DNA of 64,000 nt, from assembly GCA_035041965.1 (NCBI GenBank), contig JAPYMA010000605.1, positions 38,880 through 102,879 on the forward strand. The letters are read 5' to 3'. The notes under the pieces were generated by a model, which searched no databases, was not told the DNA's origin, and worked only from the letters and a program-made list of their open reading frames with translations. This document shows, one piece after another, positions 51,336 to 64,000 of the stretch; positions within the stretch are counted from its first letter, which is position 1; every line of letters starts with the position of its first letter. The position numbers and the translations under genes are program-made. The stretch comes from Anisakis pegreffii (Eukaryota > Nematoda > Chromadorea > Rhabditida > Anisakidae).

Positions 51336-51963
51336 GGTTTTTAATTGTTTTTTTTAAATGAATTTCCGCCCGATTGACATGTATCATGTAACAACATTTT
51401 CAAGTTTATTAATAATATATTGGATTATTTCCTTTTTTATTAATCTTTTTTGTAAATCACTGTGGATTCTTATCTCCTTATAGTCACCGATTCGGAAATA
51501 CCACATTCTTCCCTTGTTGCAATTAGTATCTTTCTTTTCACACAGTTAGCGATATCGGCGCAAGCGATCGTCTGTGTTCATGTAATTTTAATCGTCATTG
51601 TTCATCAGTCGTCATGTGAGACCTTTTTTCTACCGACCAGGAAGCAGTAGACCGATTAGCTTAGGATGAGGTCAGTAATACAATCCGATTCATTGAGTTT
51701 TAAATTATTTAAACAAATTCATTCAGTTGGAATGCCGCTTATGATTTCTCTGCATTCATCCATCCATCTCTCGTCTCTGCGATTAAAAACCGACAGGTAT
51801 TTGGGTGAATAAAAATTGTTTAAAATGAAATATCCGCTTTGAATTGCAAAGATTTTCAGAATGAATGATTAATTCGCTCATTTGAAAGGTTTTGCGCATG
51901 AACAAAGACATTTTTTGTCACAGCTGGAATTCTTTTGATAGCTAGAGTAGGATTTGAAGGGAT

Positions 51964-51998
51964 AACATAACTAATGATCTGTGATTTCCAATGGATTG
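51964..51998. repeat. Dispersed direct repeat, copy B (35 bp)
   Basis: This is the second copy of the repeat at 51301-51335. The two copies bracket about 630 bp of AT-rich DNA that begins directly after the GC-rich island. Confidence 0.75.
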
Positions 51999-52288
51999 TG
52001 CTTTTGTTTGAAGTGCGGCGTTGATCTGATGATCAAAATTTGCGAAATGTGCACTTGTTTCAGATCAATTTGTTATCGAGTGGACATTATGCAATGTACA
52101 TTATGAGGACATTATGCAATGTTCATTCATAGTTCTCGCAGCAATTTCTTGTGACTATTTTAAGAAACGAATACATCATGGTAGGAATTGGGAATTTGCT
52201 AACATAAACTTAAGTAATGAACACCGATCGTCTTCAATTACATCATCGCTCTACCCTCTAAAACTATCTACTATCTCATTCAGATAAA

Positions 52289-52341
52289 ACACATCGCAAA
52301 TTCACTCGATTGATATTATGATACACATCGCAAATTCACTC
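52289..52341. repeat. Two tandem copies of a 34-bp unit
   Basis: ACACATCGCAAATTCACTC occurs at 52289 and again at 52323, a local duplication with one unit complete and one partial. Confidence 0.7.
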
Positions 52342-53530
52342 CATTAAAAGAAAATGCATACAGTCAAAAAATGCAAGCAATGAAGTCCCTCATTGATCAG
52401 GCAAAAAATGAATAAAATTGTCTGCTGCGTATGCCAACAGTCTACTGAGATTTTTCTACTCCAAAAAAACGTTGCGTGCAAGACATTTTATTGGTTTAAT
52501 GAACGATATGCCTCAAATATCAATCAGAAAACGCATAGAATTTTGTCGGAAAATGGAATTGCAAAGAGTCCACTATCTATACGTCATGTTCGAAAGATGA
52601 TTTCGAACAAAGAAAACGCAAAATGTGAGTGATGCATTTTCGCGGATGGATTTTGACGAATAATAGATAAATGGATTTTCATTGTTATCAAAGCATGTAT
52701 GCATGCATGATATTTAGTCCTTTCACCATTTCTCATCATAAATATTTGGCCATTCTCCACTTCAACCAAGAAATGTTGTTCATTCGTCAGTGATAAAAAC
52801 CAATTTGAATTTATATTTTTTCTCAAGATGTTTCCATCAACATAGCAATTCACGACCAGCAACTTATTCAGTTTGCAACCAAATTCGTTGTGCACGGAAT
52901 TTGGAAATTCTCTTCCGCTGATTGAGTAAAGTTTTGTTTGCTTCTTTATTGCATGTTAGCACTGGGCATGAGATATTTTCATTTCATCTTCCTTGGCACA
53001 AGTGTTCTTCTAAACTGACAAACTTGAATATTTTTTAAAAAATATTTTCATTTCATATTATCTAGGCTGGATTTCGCTGAAATGGTTTTGCTGTTTGCAC
53101 TTGTGCAATGCTAAATCCACATAAAACCAAATAAATATTAATCAAGCGAATTAAATCCTAAGTTGATCCTTTTTTTAGCGAAAATTAGCTTGACCTGCTC
53201 AAAATTCCACTGACTTGTCTGCCCATTGTTAGAATTGTAAATTGGAGTGTAATTAATTCGTGGAATGCCTGAATTTATTGGTTTCGTTTCTGCCCAAATA
53301 CATTTGTATCGTTTTGACTGATGATCATCGATAGTCTAATGGGTTGTGTTGCTTCCTTTCTTTTCAGTCCTCATTAATAAGTTACGAATGTTCCATTCAC
53401 TGAACAAAAAAGCACCACAAAGAGCAAAAATCCTAAGAACAAAACTCAGCGATGTTTCGTTGAGTAGCATGATTGCAGCGTACAGACACACGAACGGATG
53501 CATTTCGTAAGGTTTCATTTCGGAGAAGTC

Positions 53531-54038
53531 ACTCGCCTTAGTTGTTTTCTTTAAACGTGTGATGACTGATGTTTACCGATATACATGATTTGTTTCGCAG
53601 ATGGTTTGTGATGAACTTTCAATTGCCGAGAGTAGTCAACTCGATTAATGACAGGAAATGAATTGTGTACGCTGCCCCCCCCCATTGTGTACGCTGCCCC
53701 CCACTAGACGCTCGACATTTTACAATTTCAGGCACATTATTGAGTTCGACCAGAATTCCTGTAGAAAGATAGAAAAAATGAACGGAATTACAAACTTTTG
53801 AAGTGTCCTTCGTGTACAGTGTCCGCATTTGTTCTTCTTCTTCGATTATTTGTATCCATGGATACGAACTCCATGATTGACCCTAAAAAAATTGCGACAG
53901 ATCGTTTCATCAAATTCACAGTAGTTATAAATCACAAACCTTGACGTTCCGTCAGTCAGCAAATTGCCATCTACACGTCAATCGCCTTAGTTCTTTCCTC
54001 TTTAAACGTCCGATGATTCACGCTTTAAATGTCGATAT
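53531..54038. repeat. Diverged local duplication
   Basis: A block of about 55 bp at 53531-53584 (CGCCTTAGTTGTTTTC, TTTAAACG, CGATAT) is repeated in diverged form at about 53981-54038 in the same order and orientation. Confidence 0.45.
53662..53702. repeat. Two tandem copies of ATTGTGTACGCTG plus a C run
   Basis: The unit is 19 to 22 bp. The copies differ in the length of the cytosine run (nine against six), which suggests slippage. Confidence 0.75.
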
Positions 54039-54424
54039 CCACGCCCGACCCCGATGATTGACAACTCGGACAATAACCGCATTTGACTATTTAGTAAAAT
54101 TGAGCTTTAAATTGCACTGCTAGTCTCGCTAGGCGCAGTTTGCAGTTATTCGGCTGCTGATTTATTCTTCGTTGACATTGAGCATGATTGAGTACATTTA
54201 AGATATTCGTGTCAACAATTTCAGCAGCTGAACGGTTTGTAGCTGTGAGATTGATCAGTTAAAAACATATCAATAGAATCACCATGGTTTCGCATACCTG
54301 CACTTTTCTAATTATTAGGTATTTGCAATGCACTATTCCATATGTAACAAACTGCTCATCAAAAGTTTTTACGCTTTCTGATTGTATATTTTCACTTGTC
54401 ACATTGCAGAACAGTTGGTGCGCA

Positions 54425-57400
54425 ATGTTTGTGGATAACGGCTCTGTGACAGATGTAAATCGTCTGGAAACAACTGCAAATGCAACGATAACCGACCAAG
54501 ATGTTGATCTTTCGCATTGTTACTATGAACAACCTCCGCTTACCAATGAACGCTTTTGGTTAGTGACCGTTTTTGGGAGTACCATATCGGTGATCAGCAT
54601 ATGCGAGAATCTACTGCTCTTCTTCATTTATTCCACAAGGTCAGCTTTTTGTCACCTATAATTCGTATCATATTTGTTCTCGTGAGCACAGTTCGTATTG
54701 TGTTGCAAGCAGTTCTCATTCGAATAGGTTGATTCTGAACAAATGAATTGAAAATTAGTGAAATTTTTCCGAAGCAATAAGCAAAGCGACGTTTCAGGCA
54801 TCATCATCGAACAAGTTACAATCTGTATGTGATGCTGATAGCGTTCTTCGATGTTTTCATCAGTGCTGCTTACATATTTTTGATGTCGGTGAATGTGCTC
54901 AGTGATTATCTTCAATCGGTCAAGCTTATGCGTTTATGGTAGGTCTATCGTATGAACACTCTCGCAGTCAATCTACTATGTCCAGGCTGGAATTGTTTTT
55001 CATGAACATCCTTTATCCTCTCCTAACTTCCGATGAGTTGAGCGAATGTGTAAAATTTAATTCATTCATCGGATCTCAAAAGCACTTATTCTGCCGGAGT
55101 GTTGGAGGAAAAAAGTTTATTTGTGCACTTTTAGTGCAAACACGAAACTTCGAACGCTATGGATTAAGAACCCACAAAAATAATTTTCGTTATACACTTG
55201 CATATAACCAAATTCAACGCTGTTTGGACGATTGCAGTAAAAATGACGACTGAAACGTCCACAAACATTTCGTGCAAAATCTGACTGAATGTCCATACTT
55301 CAGGTTTGGTTATATGGTGCCTACAATAACCATTTCCCACATTGCAATGACGTCGTCGTCGTTTCTTATTCTGGCTGCCACATACGAACGATACTGTCTA
55401 ACAATTGGCTCAAGTAAAACAAAGTTTGTACAAAACCATCGAAAAATGATCGCTGCACTCGCCATTTTTATGGGCATTATTAGCAAAGGAACGATGTACT
55501 TAGAATTCAAGGTATTCATTCCATTTTATCGCTACACTCAAATCAACTTCTCTAGCTCTGTATGCTTATTTGGAGTGTAAACCCTAAACAGCTCATATTC
55601 GATGCTGATCAAAAGCAAAAGTCACATGTGTCATCGCAAAAACACTTTCTCGTTTAAACCGCTGTTTACAAAAAAATCAAAGTTGAAGTACAATAATCTG
55701 ATCATTTGAATGAATTCAACCAAAATTGTTATTGGATGATCATCCATTCAGATAACGTATATGGATGAATGTGCTGGAGAAATGACCGAAATTGGAATTG
55801 GTTTCGAAGATTTTGTCATGCAAACACCCTATCATACAGGTTTTCAACATATCGCATTGAGTTTATAGCAAAATTCTACACTAAATGTGCTACTTAAGCA
55901 TTTTTTTCCGTAATTCGTTTTTTTGATTTCTGATCGAGATTAGAAACGATTCTTTTGCATCGTGATTTGCGAAGGTGTTTTTATAGTATGGCGATTTTGG
56001 TATCGTAACTTTGTGACCGTTTTTATGCCATTCTTTTGTTTGGCATACCTGAACGCACGAATCGTAAAGAAGCTTTCAAAGCATCAAAACCTGATGCATT
56101 TGACAAAACTCGCTGGCGGTGTTGCAACACCAGACATTGCCAAACGCAAGGTATCGACCTTTACCCTTCAACCTAATCAATGATTCATTGATCAATCGTT
56201 TCAATCTTTGATCTCGTTTCATCACGAAGACATTTTCACTTTTTGTGCTCTCAATTGTGGCGTGCGTGGTGGATTTATTGCAGTATAATTCAATTGTGCA
56301 GTTTTTGAAACAAACTTATTCCTAGATCGCTGATTATCATATTGATAGGGTAGGAGATTGTTTGAATTGAATTGAGGAGTGTTTAAGCCAATCCGAACAA
56401 AGAATTTGATTATGATTAACTCAAAAAATGATTTGTTTCTTGTTCTGGATAAAAGCCGAGCGAATAAAATTATCTTTAGGCAGATACGCGCTCAGCAACA
56501 CGTACAATGGTTCTTGTCGTATTCACATATTTAATTTCGAACATTCTCAACGTTCTGATCACTGTTTGGGAACATCTTGATAAGACATCTCTGATGACAA
56601 CTTATGTGAAGTTAGTTGCGTTTCATATTGCCAGCAACACCATTGCATTCCAATGCATTCATTATTAGACGTGCAGTTTAATTCATAATACATCTGCCTC
56701 GAATCGACACAATCGCCCATCAAAAAAGTACCAGAGGAGCGATTGTGTCGACACAATCGCCCCTCGAATCGGCTTTATTTCAGCTATTTTAATCAACTGA
56801 AATGATAGCAACAAAAAAGTGTATATATAATATAGAGTATAATATAGAGCATAAAAAAGTGTATATATAATGTAGATAAATTGTTAGATTTATTGTGTGT
56901 TTGTTGATGTTAGAGATCACATGAATCAACTCTTCCATTTAGGTACTATGCCATCGCAATAGACGTCATCTCATTGCTAACGAATTTAGCAAGTGCTAGT
57001 CGCTTACCAATTTATTTATCATGTCAGTCGGCACTTCGTAAAGAACTCAAAGAATTGTCTCTTCAATGTTATGCGTCTTGGTGCATGAAAGATCAAAAAG
57101 CAAAGGTTTGCCCATCCAAAAAAAGTTCTGTTTCTTCATCCAGTACTGGGGAACTGAACATTTCATACATTATTGAGCGATAAGTAATTACGTTCACTAA
57201 TGTGGGAATTTTTCAGTTGGCCGAGAACGAAACACTGATCACGCAACCAATAGATCATTCTGAACCAATTGCAAAGGAATATGCGGATGCTGCCAATGGT
57301 GAGTACTGTTTTTGACTGAGAACTCTAAGTTATTTCAGTGAAACGCTCTCAGCCGGCACTTCAGCCGCATTTGATAACGACATATCAGAATTCGTGCAGT

Positions 57401-57436
57401 CCTCACATCGCCAATTGCGAACAAATCCTTCAGTGA
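54425..57436 (+). CDS. Class A peptide-type G protein-coupled receptor (FMRFamide-receptor-like)
   Basis: Nine exons join in consistent phase: 54425-54639, 54798-54938, 55304-55511, 55752-55839, 55975-56150, 56480-56610, 56943-57105, 57217-57298 and 57339-57436. The product is 433 aa. The extracellular N-terminus has NGS and NAT glycosylation sites. Seven hydrophobic segments follow. TM3 ends in TYERYC (the DRY position, residues 147-149). TM5 follows WYRN as FVTVFMPFFCLAYLN. TM6 is MVLVVFTYLISNILNVLI. TM7 is IDVISLLTNLASASRLPIY, with RLPIY where NPxxY is expected. The tail is Cys/Lys-rich and then polar. It should signal through G proteins at the plasma membrane, probably in neurons or muscle. 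The resemblance to the nematode FMRFamide/neuropeptide receptor-like group is by pattern, and the ligand is unknown. The start lies 15 bases after an acceptor-like CACATTGCAG, suggesting trans-splicing. The exon 4/5 junction is the least certain. Confidence 0.85.
56739..56760. repeat. Perfect 22-bp palindrome in GPCR intron 6
   Basis: The sequence reads the same on both strands around GTGTCGACAC. One arm (CGACACAATCGCC) is also repeated directly at about 56705-56717, so the site may have arisen by a small duplication with inversion. Confidence 0.7.
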
Positions 57437-58274
57437 ACCTCAGCTGAGCTGGATACCAATCCTTGACTCATTGCAGATAGTGCCACATCCGGTCAAGAAA
57501 CATTTCTGTAGCGCTCCACTATCACCTTATGGACCAACGATTCGCCGATTACCTCCCCACAGTGTGTGTTTGTTGTCCATTTGCTTATCATTATTTAGGC
57601 GAAGGCGATTGACTCCACTGAGTCTGTATCGCTTCTGGTTTATCGCAATATGATCATCGTCTTGGCATCACGACGAAGCATTCAAAGAGACACTTGCACA
57701 CGTTCGCTTTCTAGAATACACAAAATATGATGTACATAAAAAATTTCTTAACCAATAGACCCGTTAGACTTTATCAATCGCTATTCATATCTCTAATCCA
57801 ACATGCATCTGATCCGTTCAATGTTCATTTGTCATTCATTAACACTAACATTGAGAGCTGTTTGAATATTTTATGAATGTTACAACACTTAAAAATGAGT
57901 TTATAAATGACATCTGTTGTGAATAAATATTTTCACGGGTAACAAATACAACAATCATGCACTATAACGAAGTAGTTGATAATGTCATAATCTTATGAAT
58001 GGTGTGGAAAATCGTTTATGCTGAGCGTTGTTATTCAGTGTATCGACAACGGCACTATCTGGACTCTTAGCACGATCACTGAACGAGCACTCATCAATTG
58101 ACGATAACGAACCTCGTTGCCGACTTCGTACTGTCTGCAAGAAATGTCCTTTCAAAAAATCACCACCAGATTACTGCTTCAGATCATTATATCGTATCGA
58201 GCGAGTTATTGCATATAAACTGGCTAATAGATGCAAAAGATTATCAGTAAATCTGAAAGTTTGCTGAACATTCA
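57437..58274. other. About 840 bp between convergent GPCR and MATH genes
   Basis: This must hold both 3' ends. The frames present have no splice support. An AATAAA occurs near 57922 on the plus strand, rather far from the GPCR stop. Confidence 0.5.
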
Positions 58275-61137
58275 TTAAACGAATACCGGTTTATTTTGAG
58301 ACGCAGTGAGATCCTGCAAAAACGATGAAACATTTTCGAGCTGACGTTGTAAACGTTCAAATCTTTCGAATGCCTGAAATCGTGCTGACTGCTTACAGTC
58401 GACAAGCCTGCGAACAATTTCCATTGAAACGCATCAGTTGCTTTCTCTAGCAACAAAATCTTCATTCATGCAACAAAAAAATTAATCGACTCGAAAATTT
58501 TTGATCACCGATCGTAAAGATATCTTTGGTTGTGTCGTGCGGAGTTTTTACTTAAACGAGCACTTGACGTATCGTATAAATCAGCCCGAAAAGCACTTAG
58601 GAATCGCCTCTATTCGAACATAAGCAGATGCAAATAAAAATATGTGTACCTCGGCCGCTTGCTCTTCAAGTCCATCACGCATTTCTTCAACAAGATTCGT
58701 CACTTGCAATCGTACAGCCTGAAAATTCAAACTCATTTTGAAATCCAACACAAACAGCACTCGTTTGTTCAGAGAATTCATTAATGAACCGCTCAGACAA
58801 CATTCGTCCATAATGTTTCACGAGCGAATGCTGCATATGATTACTGAATTTGCCATTTCGTACAAAAACGTAAGCGAAAATTATCTAAAATCGTTGAATT
58901 GTTTTCCAAATCGTCTAAAACACCAACAACACGCATACATTTTCTTCAGTACCAGCTATTCTGCTTTCCTTCTGCGCCAGACGTGCATCGAAATCTGTCC
59001 GTAATTGTTCAATCTGAAAACGATCTTTCATATCAAATTGGCTTTGACTGCAACAAATTGATTTTTATATGTTGTCATCAGGATTATTGCACACTATCCC
59101 ATTTATATGTTGCGATCTCTTCAGGTCTCGCGCAATTAAGTAAATAAGTACACCTGTGAGCATTTGATCTATTTAGATTTAAGCAATACCTGAAGTTATC
59201 CAAGCATAACTTCATGAAGTGCAACAAAGTCAGCACAGTACATAATCAAATGAACTTTTAAGCATTTACTAGCGATTCAGATACATAACTGATAAACTAA
59301 GCCTCACCTGTACAGCTAGATCTTCATGACGTTGCTTAATTTTGAATCGCCTTTCCTTATTCTGTGAAAAGAATTCAGTGATCAATGGACTCAATATTGT
59401 TTAGTTGAATTTTATGGGTGAAAGGTGAAAAACAAACTGGCAGCATACAAGCTTATCACAAAAAGGTGAGCTTTTTGGTTTTCTCGTTGAGTGATTACAA
59501 TGTCAATTCGTTCTCGAAAACATTTCAATCATTTAAACGACCGCTGATCCGCCAATAATTCAAACTGATTACAACGGCAGATGACTATCGGAGGAAACAA
59601 CAGTTTGTTTTTCTCGACTGTCATCAAAAATTGAGAATTGATGACTTCGATCATACTGCATAACTTATCATGTTTCACAATCACTAAAATAACTAACAAT
59701 AAGCAACAATCACCTTCTCAGCTTGTATTTCCTGTTCCTTCTTCATTTCACTCATCAGCTTTTCCAATTGTATTATTCGTTCCACCAACTAAAACAAACA
59801 TTGATAGAAAAGCTTCATCTCTGCCAGGGAACCTCATCATCAATAATGACTCAGGAAGAAATCGGTCAAATGGTCGACACACTCGAAAGAAGGATTAAAT
59901 ATACTCAATTCGGAGAGCTTCCCTCAAAGTTCATTAAAACCAATTTTTTTTCATCGCAATTTTCTGACTACAAACATTTTTAGCAGCCTTCTCGAGACAG
60001 CAGCATAATCAACCATATATATTCTGCTCACCTCTTGTAATCCATGATCAATTTGCATGTGTTGAAAGTCCAGCTCAACAGTGACCGATATGCAATCCTC
60101 GACCATAAAACCGCCTTCTTTATATCGCTAAAAGTGAACAACTCATGCAAGCTGAACAGTATTATGAAGATATTTATCACAATTGTAGCAATCAAACTGC
60201 GCTGAAACATGAGTAATGAAGGACTAACGTATGGATAAAATCGAGTTAACCATTTGCTGAGTTCTTGATTGTTGAAATGAGTGACATGAGGACCCTTGTG
60301 GTAAGTTTCATTCACATTGTTCAGTGCTACTATTTCAATATTCCATATAATGTCAACCATCCATTCACTATGCAGACGACACTGATCGAATTCCATGTGT
60401 AAATATAGCCAGCCACTATAAATCACTATCGTAAAATGCTTCAGGTTGACTGCACAGTTGACTCAGACATGTTCCCGTTGATCAGTAGAAGGTGATCGAA
60501 AAAGTAGTCCCCATGAGGACTACCTTTTTATTCGTTGATTAATGCTAACGTCTACCATTTTAAATGATATTCATTTCATTTACGATACCTGATCCTGATT
60601 AGATTCATTCCTAATGGGTTGTTTCTTTCAGTCATACTGGACCAATCAATAAGACTGATCAGAGGCAGCACGATTGATTCGACTGTCATCGAGCGGTGAT
60701 AAGTAAGAGCAGATTGGAAAGTGACAAAGTATCTGCAGGGAAAAATTAAGGATGTGGAAGAAAAGCTAGGAACTTCTTGTCACGAAAGACTGTTAGCTAT
60801 CTGGAGCATGAAGCCTGATTATCTTGAAAATATCTCCGAAAAGGTAACATTCATTCAAAAAGGTGTCGAGCGCAAAGGTGACGATGGATGTATGCGACGG
60901 GGAATTTGTTCAATAAAATGAAGAGTTCGTGAATCAAATTAGATCGTGCAAACACAGTAAACATTTCGTTGATGAATTATCTACCCACCAGTTCACATAA
61001 TAAGATATTCTCCATTTCAAACAACCCAAAGTACGCCATTCACAGTATCGTTTCTTTTGCCAATTGCACGTCTCAGTAAACGATTTGAAGTCATCGATTA
61101 TGAATTGCTGCTTCATTACTGCTTCATCTGAAATCAT
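58275..61137 (-). CDS. MATH (TRAF-type) domain protein with coiled-coil tail
   Basis: Eight exons join in consistent phase: 60956-61137, 60229-60415, 60032-60127, 59714-59788, 59308-59361, 58939-59013, 58650-58718 and 58275-58373. The product is 278 aa. Residues about 8-150 form a MATH domain: FIIDDFKSF, GCLKWRISYY, WLYLHMEFDQ, SEWMVDIIWNIEIVALN, and YKEGGFMVEDCISVTVEL at the C-terminal end. Residues about 155-278 are helical and heptad-like (IIQLEKLMSEMKKEQE, LVEEMRDGLEEQAAE, RLQRQLENVSSFL). MATH domains bind short peptides of partner proteins, often substrates for ubiquitin ligases; the coiled coil would give oligomers. No RING, BTB or protease domain is seen. From exon 3 on, every coding exon boundary is phase 0. 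The start could instead be 61116, after an acceptor (GATTTCAG) that leaves only an ATGAAGCAGTAATG leader. Further upstream exons cannot be excluded. Confidence 0.8.
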
Positions 61138-62579
61138 TTTGAACCGAGTTCAAAACAGCTGTGGGCATGCCAATCGTTTTGATGTTCTAACAGGAAAATA
61201 AACGCACGCAAATTTCAAAGTTATTCCACTATTTACTGTTTTTTTAAATTCATTCCAAGGTGAACGATACAAAAAGCAGTGATATTATTGGCATCTGATT
61301 GGCGATCTTATCAGCGGAAAGTAGTGAGGCTTAAAGTCGTGAAGCCAAAAAAAGACAAGAAATCGTTCCATATTTTGCCAACCATTATTTTGCTGCCAAC
61401 GATCGATTTCATCGATACATTGATGATCGTGTAGTGTGGCGGGTGAAAGTTCTGTTGGCATGATAAACTGAAATCCATGCCGATTAGAAGGGAGTTTGTC
61501 CGAATTTGCAAACTAGAGTTATACGACTGAGGTGTGATTCGATCAGAACAGCTCGATGAAAAGTATGGGAAGCGAGCGAATGAAAATTTCCTCAAAAGGT
61601 TTCGCTTCAGATGATTCGAGATGAATGTTATTCGAAATGCTGAGAAGAGTGATCTAGAAACAGGTTGAAAATGTGCGAATAAAGTTTTGTTGGTGAAAAA
61701 ATTCTTAACGAGCACGTTGCGGTGGTGTCAGTGAGTGAGTGAGTCAGCTAGTTGCTTCACAGCAACGGTGTGCAAAAATCACTTAAAAATTTTGCACGCT
61801 AAAATAAATATTGATGATAAGCGAAAACACATGAATGAAGAACGCATTATTGAGCCCTTCTGCTGATAAGCACCTAACGCACTCTAGACACATTATTACT
61901 AAGAGGATGATTATTGTTATGAAAAATATCATGCTATCTGAACAACACATTTCGAACGTTTTTATTAGCATATGACGAATTCTAAACGAGTGCCGTGAAA
62001 TTGCATGACTGATTCTCAAATTCCTTCCGTTATTGACTGTATATTAATGAGTTTCTGGTTTCGCTTGGAAACTATTTCAAAATTAAAGTTTTTACTTCTG
62101 AAAAAGATTTTCAATTTCAAAATTATTTAGCGGAGCTTACAGATGTACTTTCGATTTTTCATAGGTGTGTTCTGCGTAAGCATTGATCGAGCGCTCATAT
62201 TGAATTCAATCCAACATTTTAAGGATGATGCACCGATCAACAAAACAATTTGTCAGCTGTTTTCAATCTGTGCGCAGCATTCTTTTGGCCCAACACCTGG
62301 TGGCCAACGTATCGAAATTTGAGCGCAACTCAGTTTAGACAATTCTCCATTCAAAAATCCTCAAAAAATTGCAATAGAAGAAGTACTCCCTCAACAGAGC
62401 TTGCTAAAAGTACTTTCGTGGACACAACTATCAATGTAAATCTCTGCCAGAAAATGTGGTCAGTTTGCATGGATACTTTATGATTTGCTCTCAACTCCAG
62501 GATATCAGCAACGAAATAACTTATTATTACTAGGAGGATAATTACGCGTTGTCGATGCAGTTTGGTCATTCAGTTCATC
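61138..62579. other. About 1.4 kb between the MATH gene and the cox1 copy
   Basis: No gene is supported. Minus-strand frames at 61311-61715 and 61783-62019 have unusual composition and no motif. The junction with mitochondrial-type DNA is near 62575-62585. Confidence 0.5.

Positions 62580-64000
<1,421 letters not shown>

Larger units (their letters stand above)
39586..54424. other. About 14.8 kb with no firmly supported gene
   Basis: This is the largest empty stretch. Frames are short and have no convincing exon chain. Repeat features are annotated separately at 42960, 48210, 51060, 51301, 51964, 52289, 53662 and 53531. Minus-strand frames at 47369-47575 and 47882-48100 look mildly protein-like but have no start, partner exon or known motif. 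Confidence 0.45.

Noticed and set aside
52393..52632. Nuclear receptor-type zinc finger (CCVCQQSTEIF, ACKTFYWF)
   Set aside because: The third metal-binding cysteine is missing, the spacing is wrong and no further DNA-binding domain exons follow.
54936..55253. 105-codon plus-strand frame
   Set aside because: It lies in GPCR intron 2 and runs past the exon 2 donor; no membrane or other motif.

Overview
The window reads as nuclear DNA of a parasitic-type nematode, possibly clade III (spirurid or ascarid-like). The evidence is AT-rich DNA with short exons and TTTCAG-type acceptors, frequent acceptor-like sites a few bases before start codons (as expected for spliced-leader trans-splicing), nematode-specific gene families, and at the right edge a cox1 sequence written in the invertebrate mitochondrial code with a nematode protein signature. 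I cannot name the species. No rRNA, tRNA or CRISPR array was found.

Layout. At 1-3549 (+) lies the 3' end of an unrecognised gene. After about 9 kb without supported genes comes a degenerate hAT-like non-autonomous transposon (13024-13807). It is followed by a secreted Cys-rich protein with Pro/Tyr-rich pentapeptide repeats (14150-15755, -). Three conserved minus-strand genes were resolved exon by exon, with every splice phase consistent: an ERp44-type ER thioredoxin protein ending in KTEL (18505-21073, 415 aa), the ciliary transition-zone protein B9D2 (23910-26058, 175 aa), and a Clc-like/claudin-superfamily tetraspan with a very long cytoplasmic tail (26911-32181, about 784 aa). A second copy of the 13 kb transposon sits inside B9D2 intron 2. 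A second, short-tailed Clc-like paralog lies upstream (37581-39585, -, 308 aa). The two paralogs share intron positions, phases and several exact exon lengths, and both end in a class I PDZ-ligand-like tripeptide (T-x-V).

The stretch 39.6-54.4 kb has no gene I can support. It holds a near-perfect 38-bp-arm hairpin, a GC-rich island, direct repeats and small tandem duplications. A nine-exon class A peptide-type GPCR (54425-57436, +) converges on a MATH-domain plus coiled-coil gene (58275-61137, -). From about 62580 to the window end the sequence is a mitochondrial cox1 copy with several frameshifts: either a nuclear mitochondrial insertion (NUMT) or an assembly chimera.

How the genes relate. 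They do not form one pathway. ERp44 acts in secretory quality control and B9D2 in the ciliary gate. The GPCR is a candidate neuropeptide receptor. The two Clc-like proteins are probable junction or channel-associated membrane proteins. The clearest unusual biology is the Clc-like pair with its asymmetric tails, the coordinated cysteine losses in ERp44, and the mobile element in the B9D2 intron.
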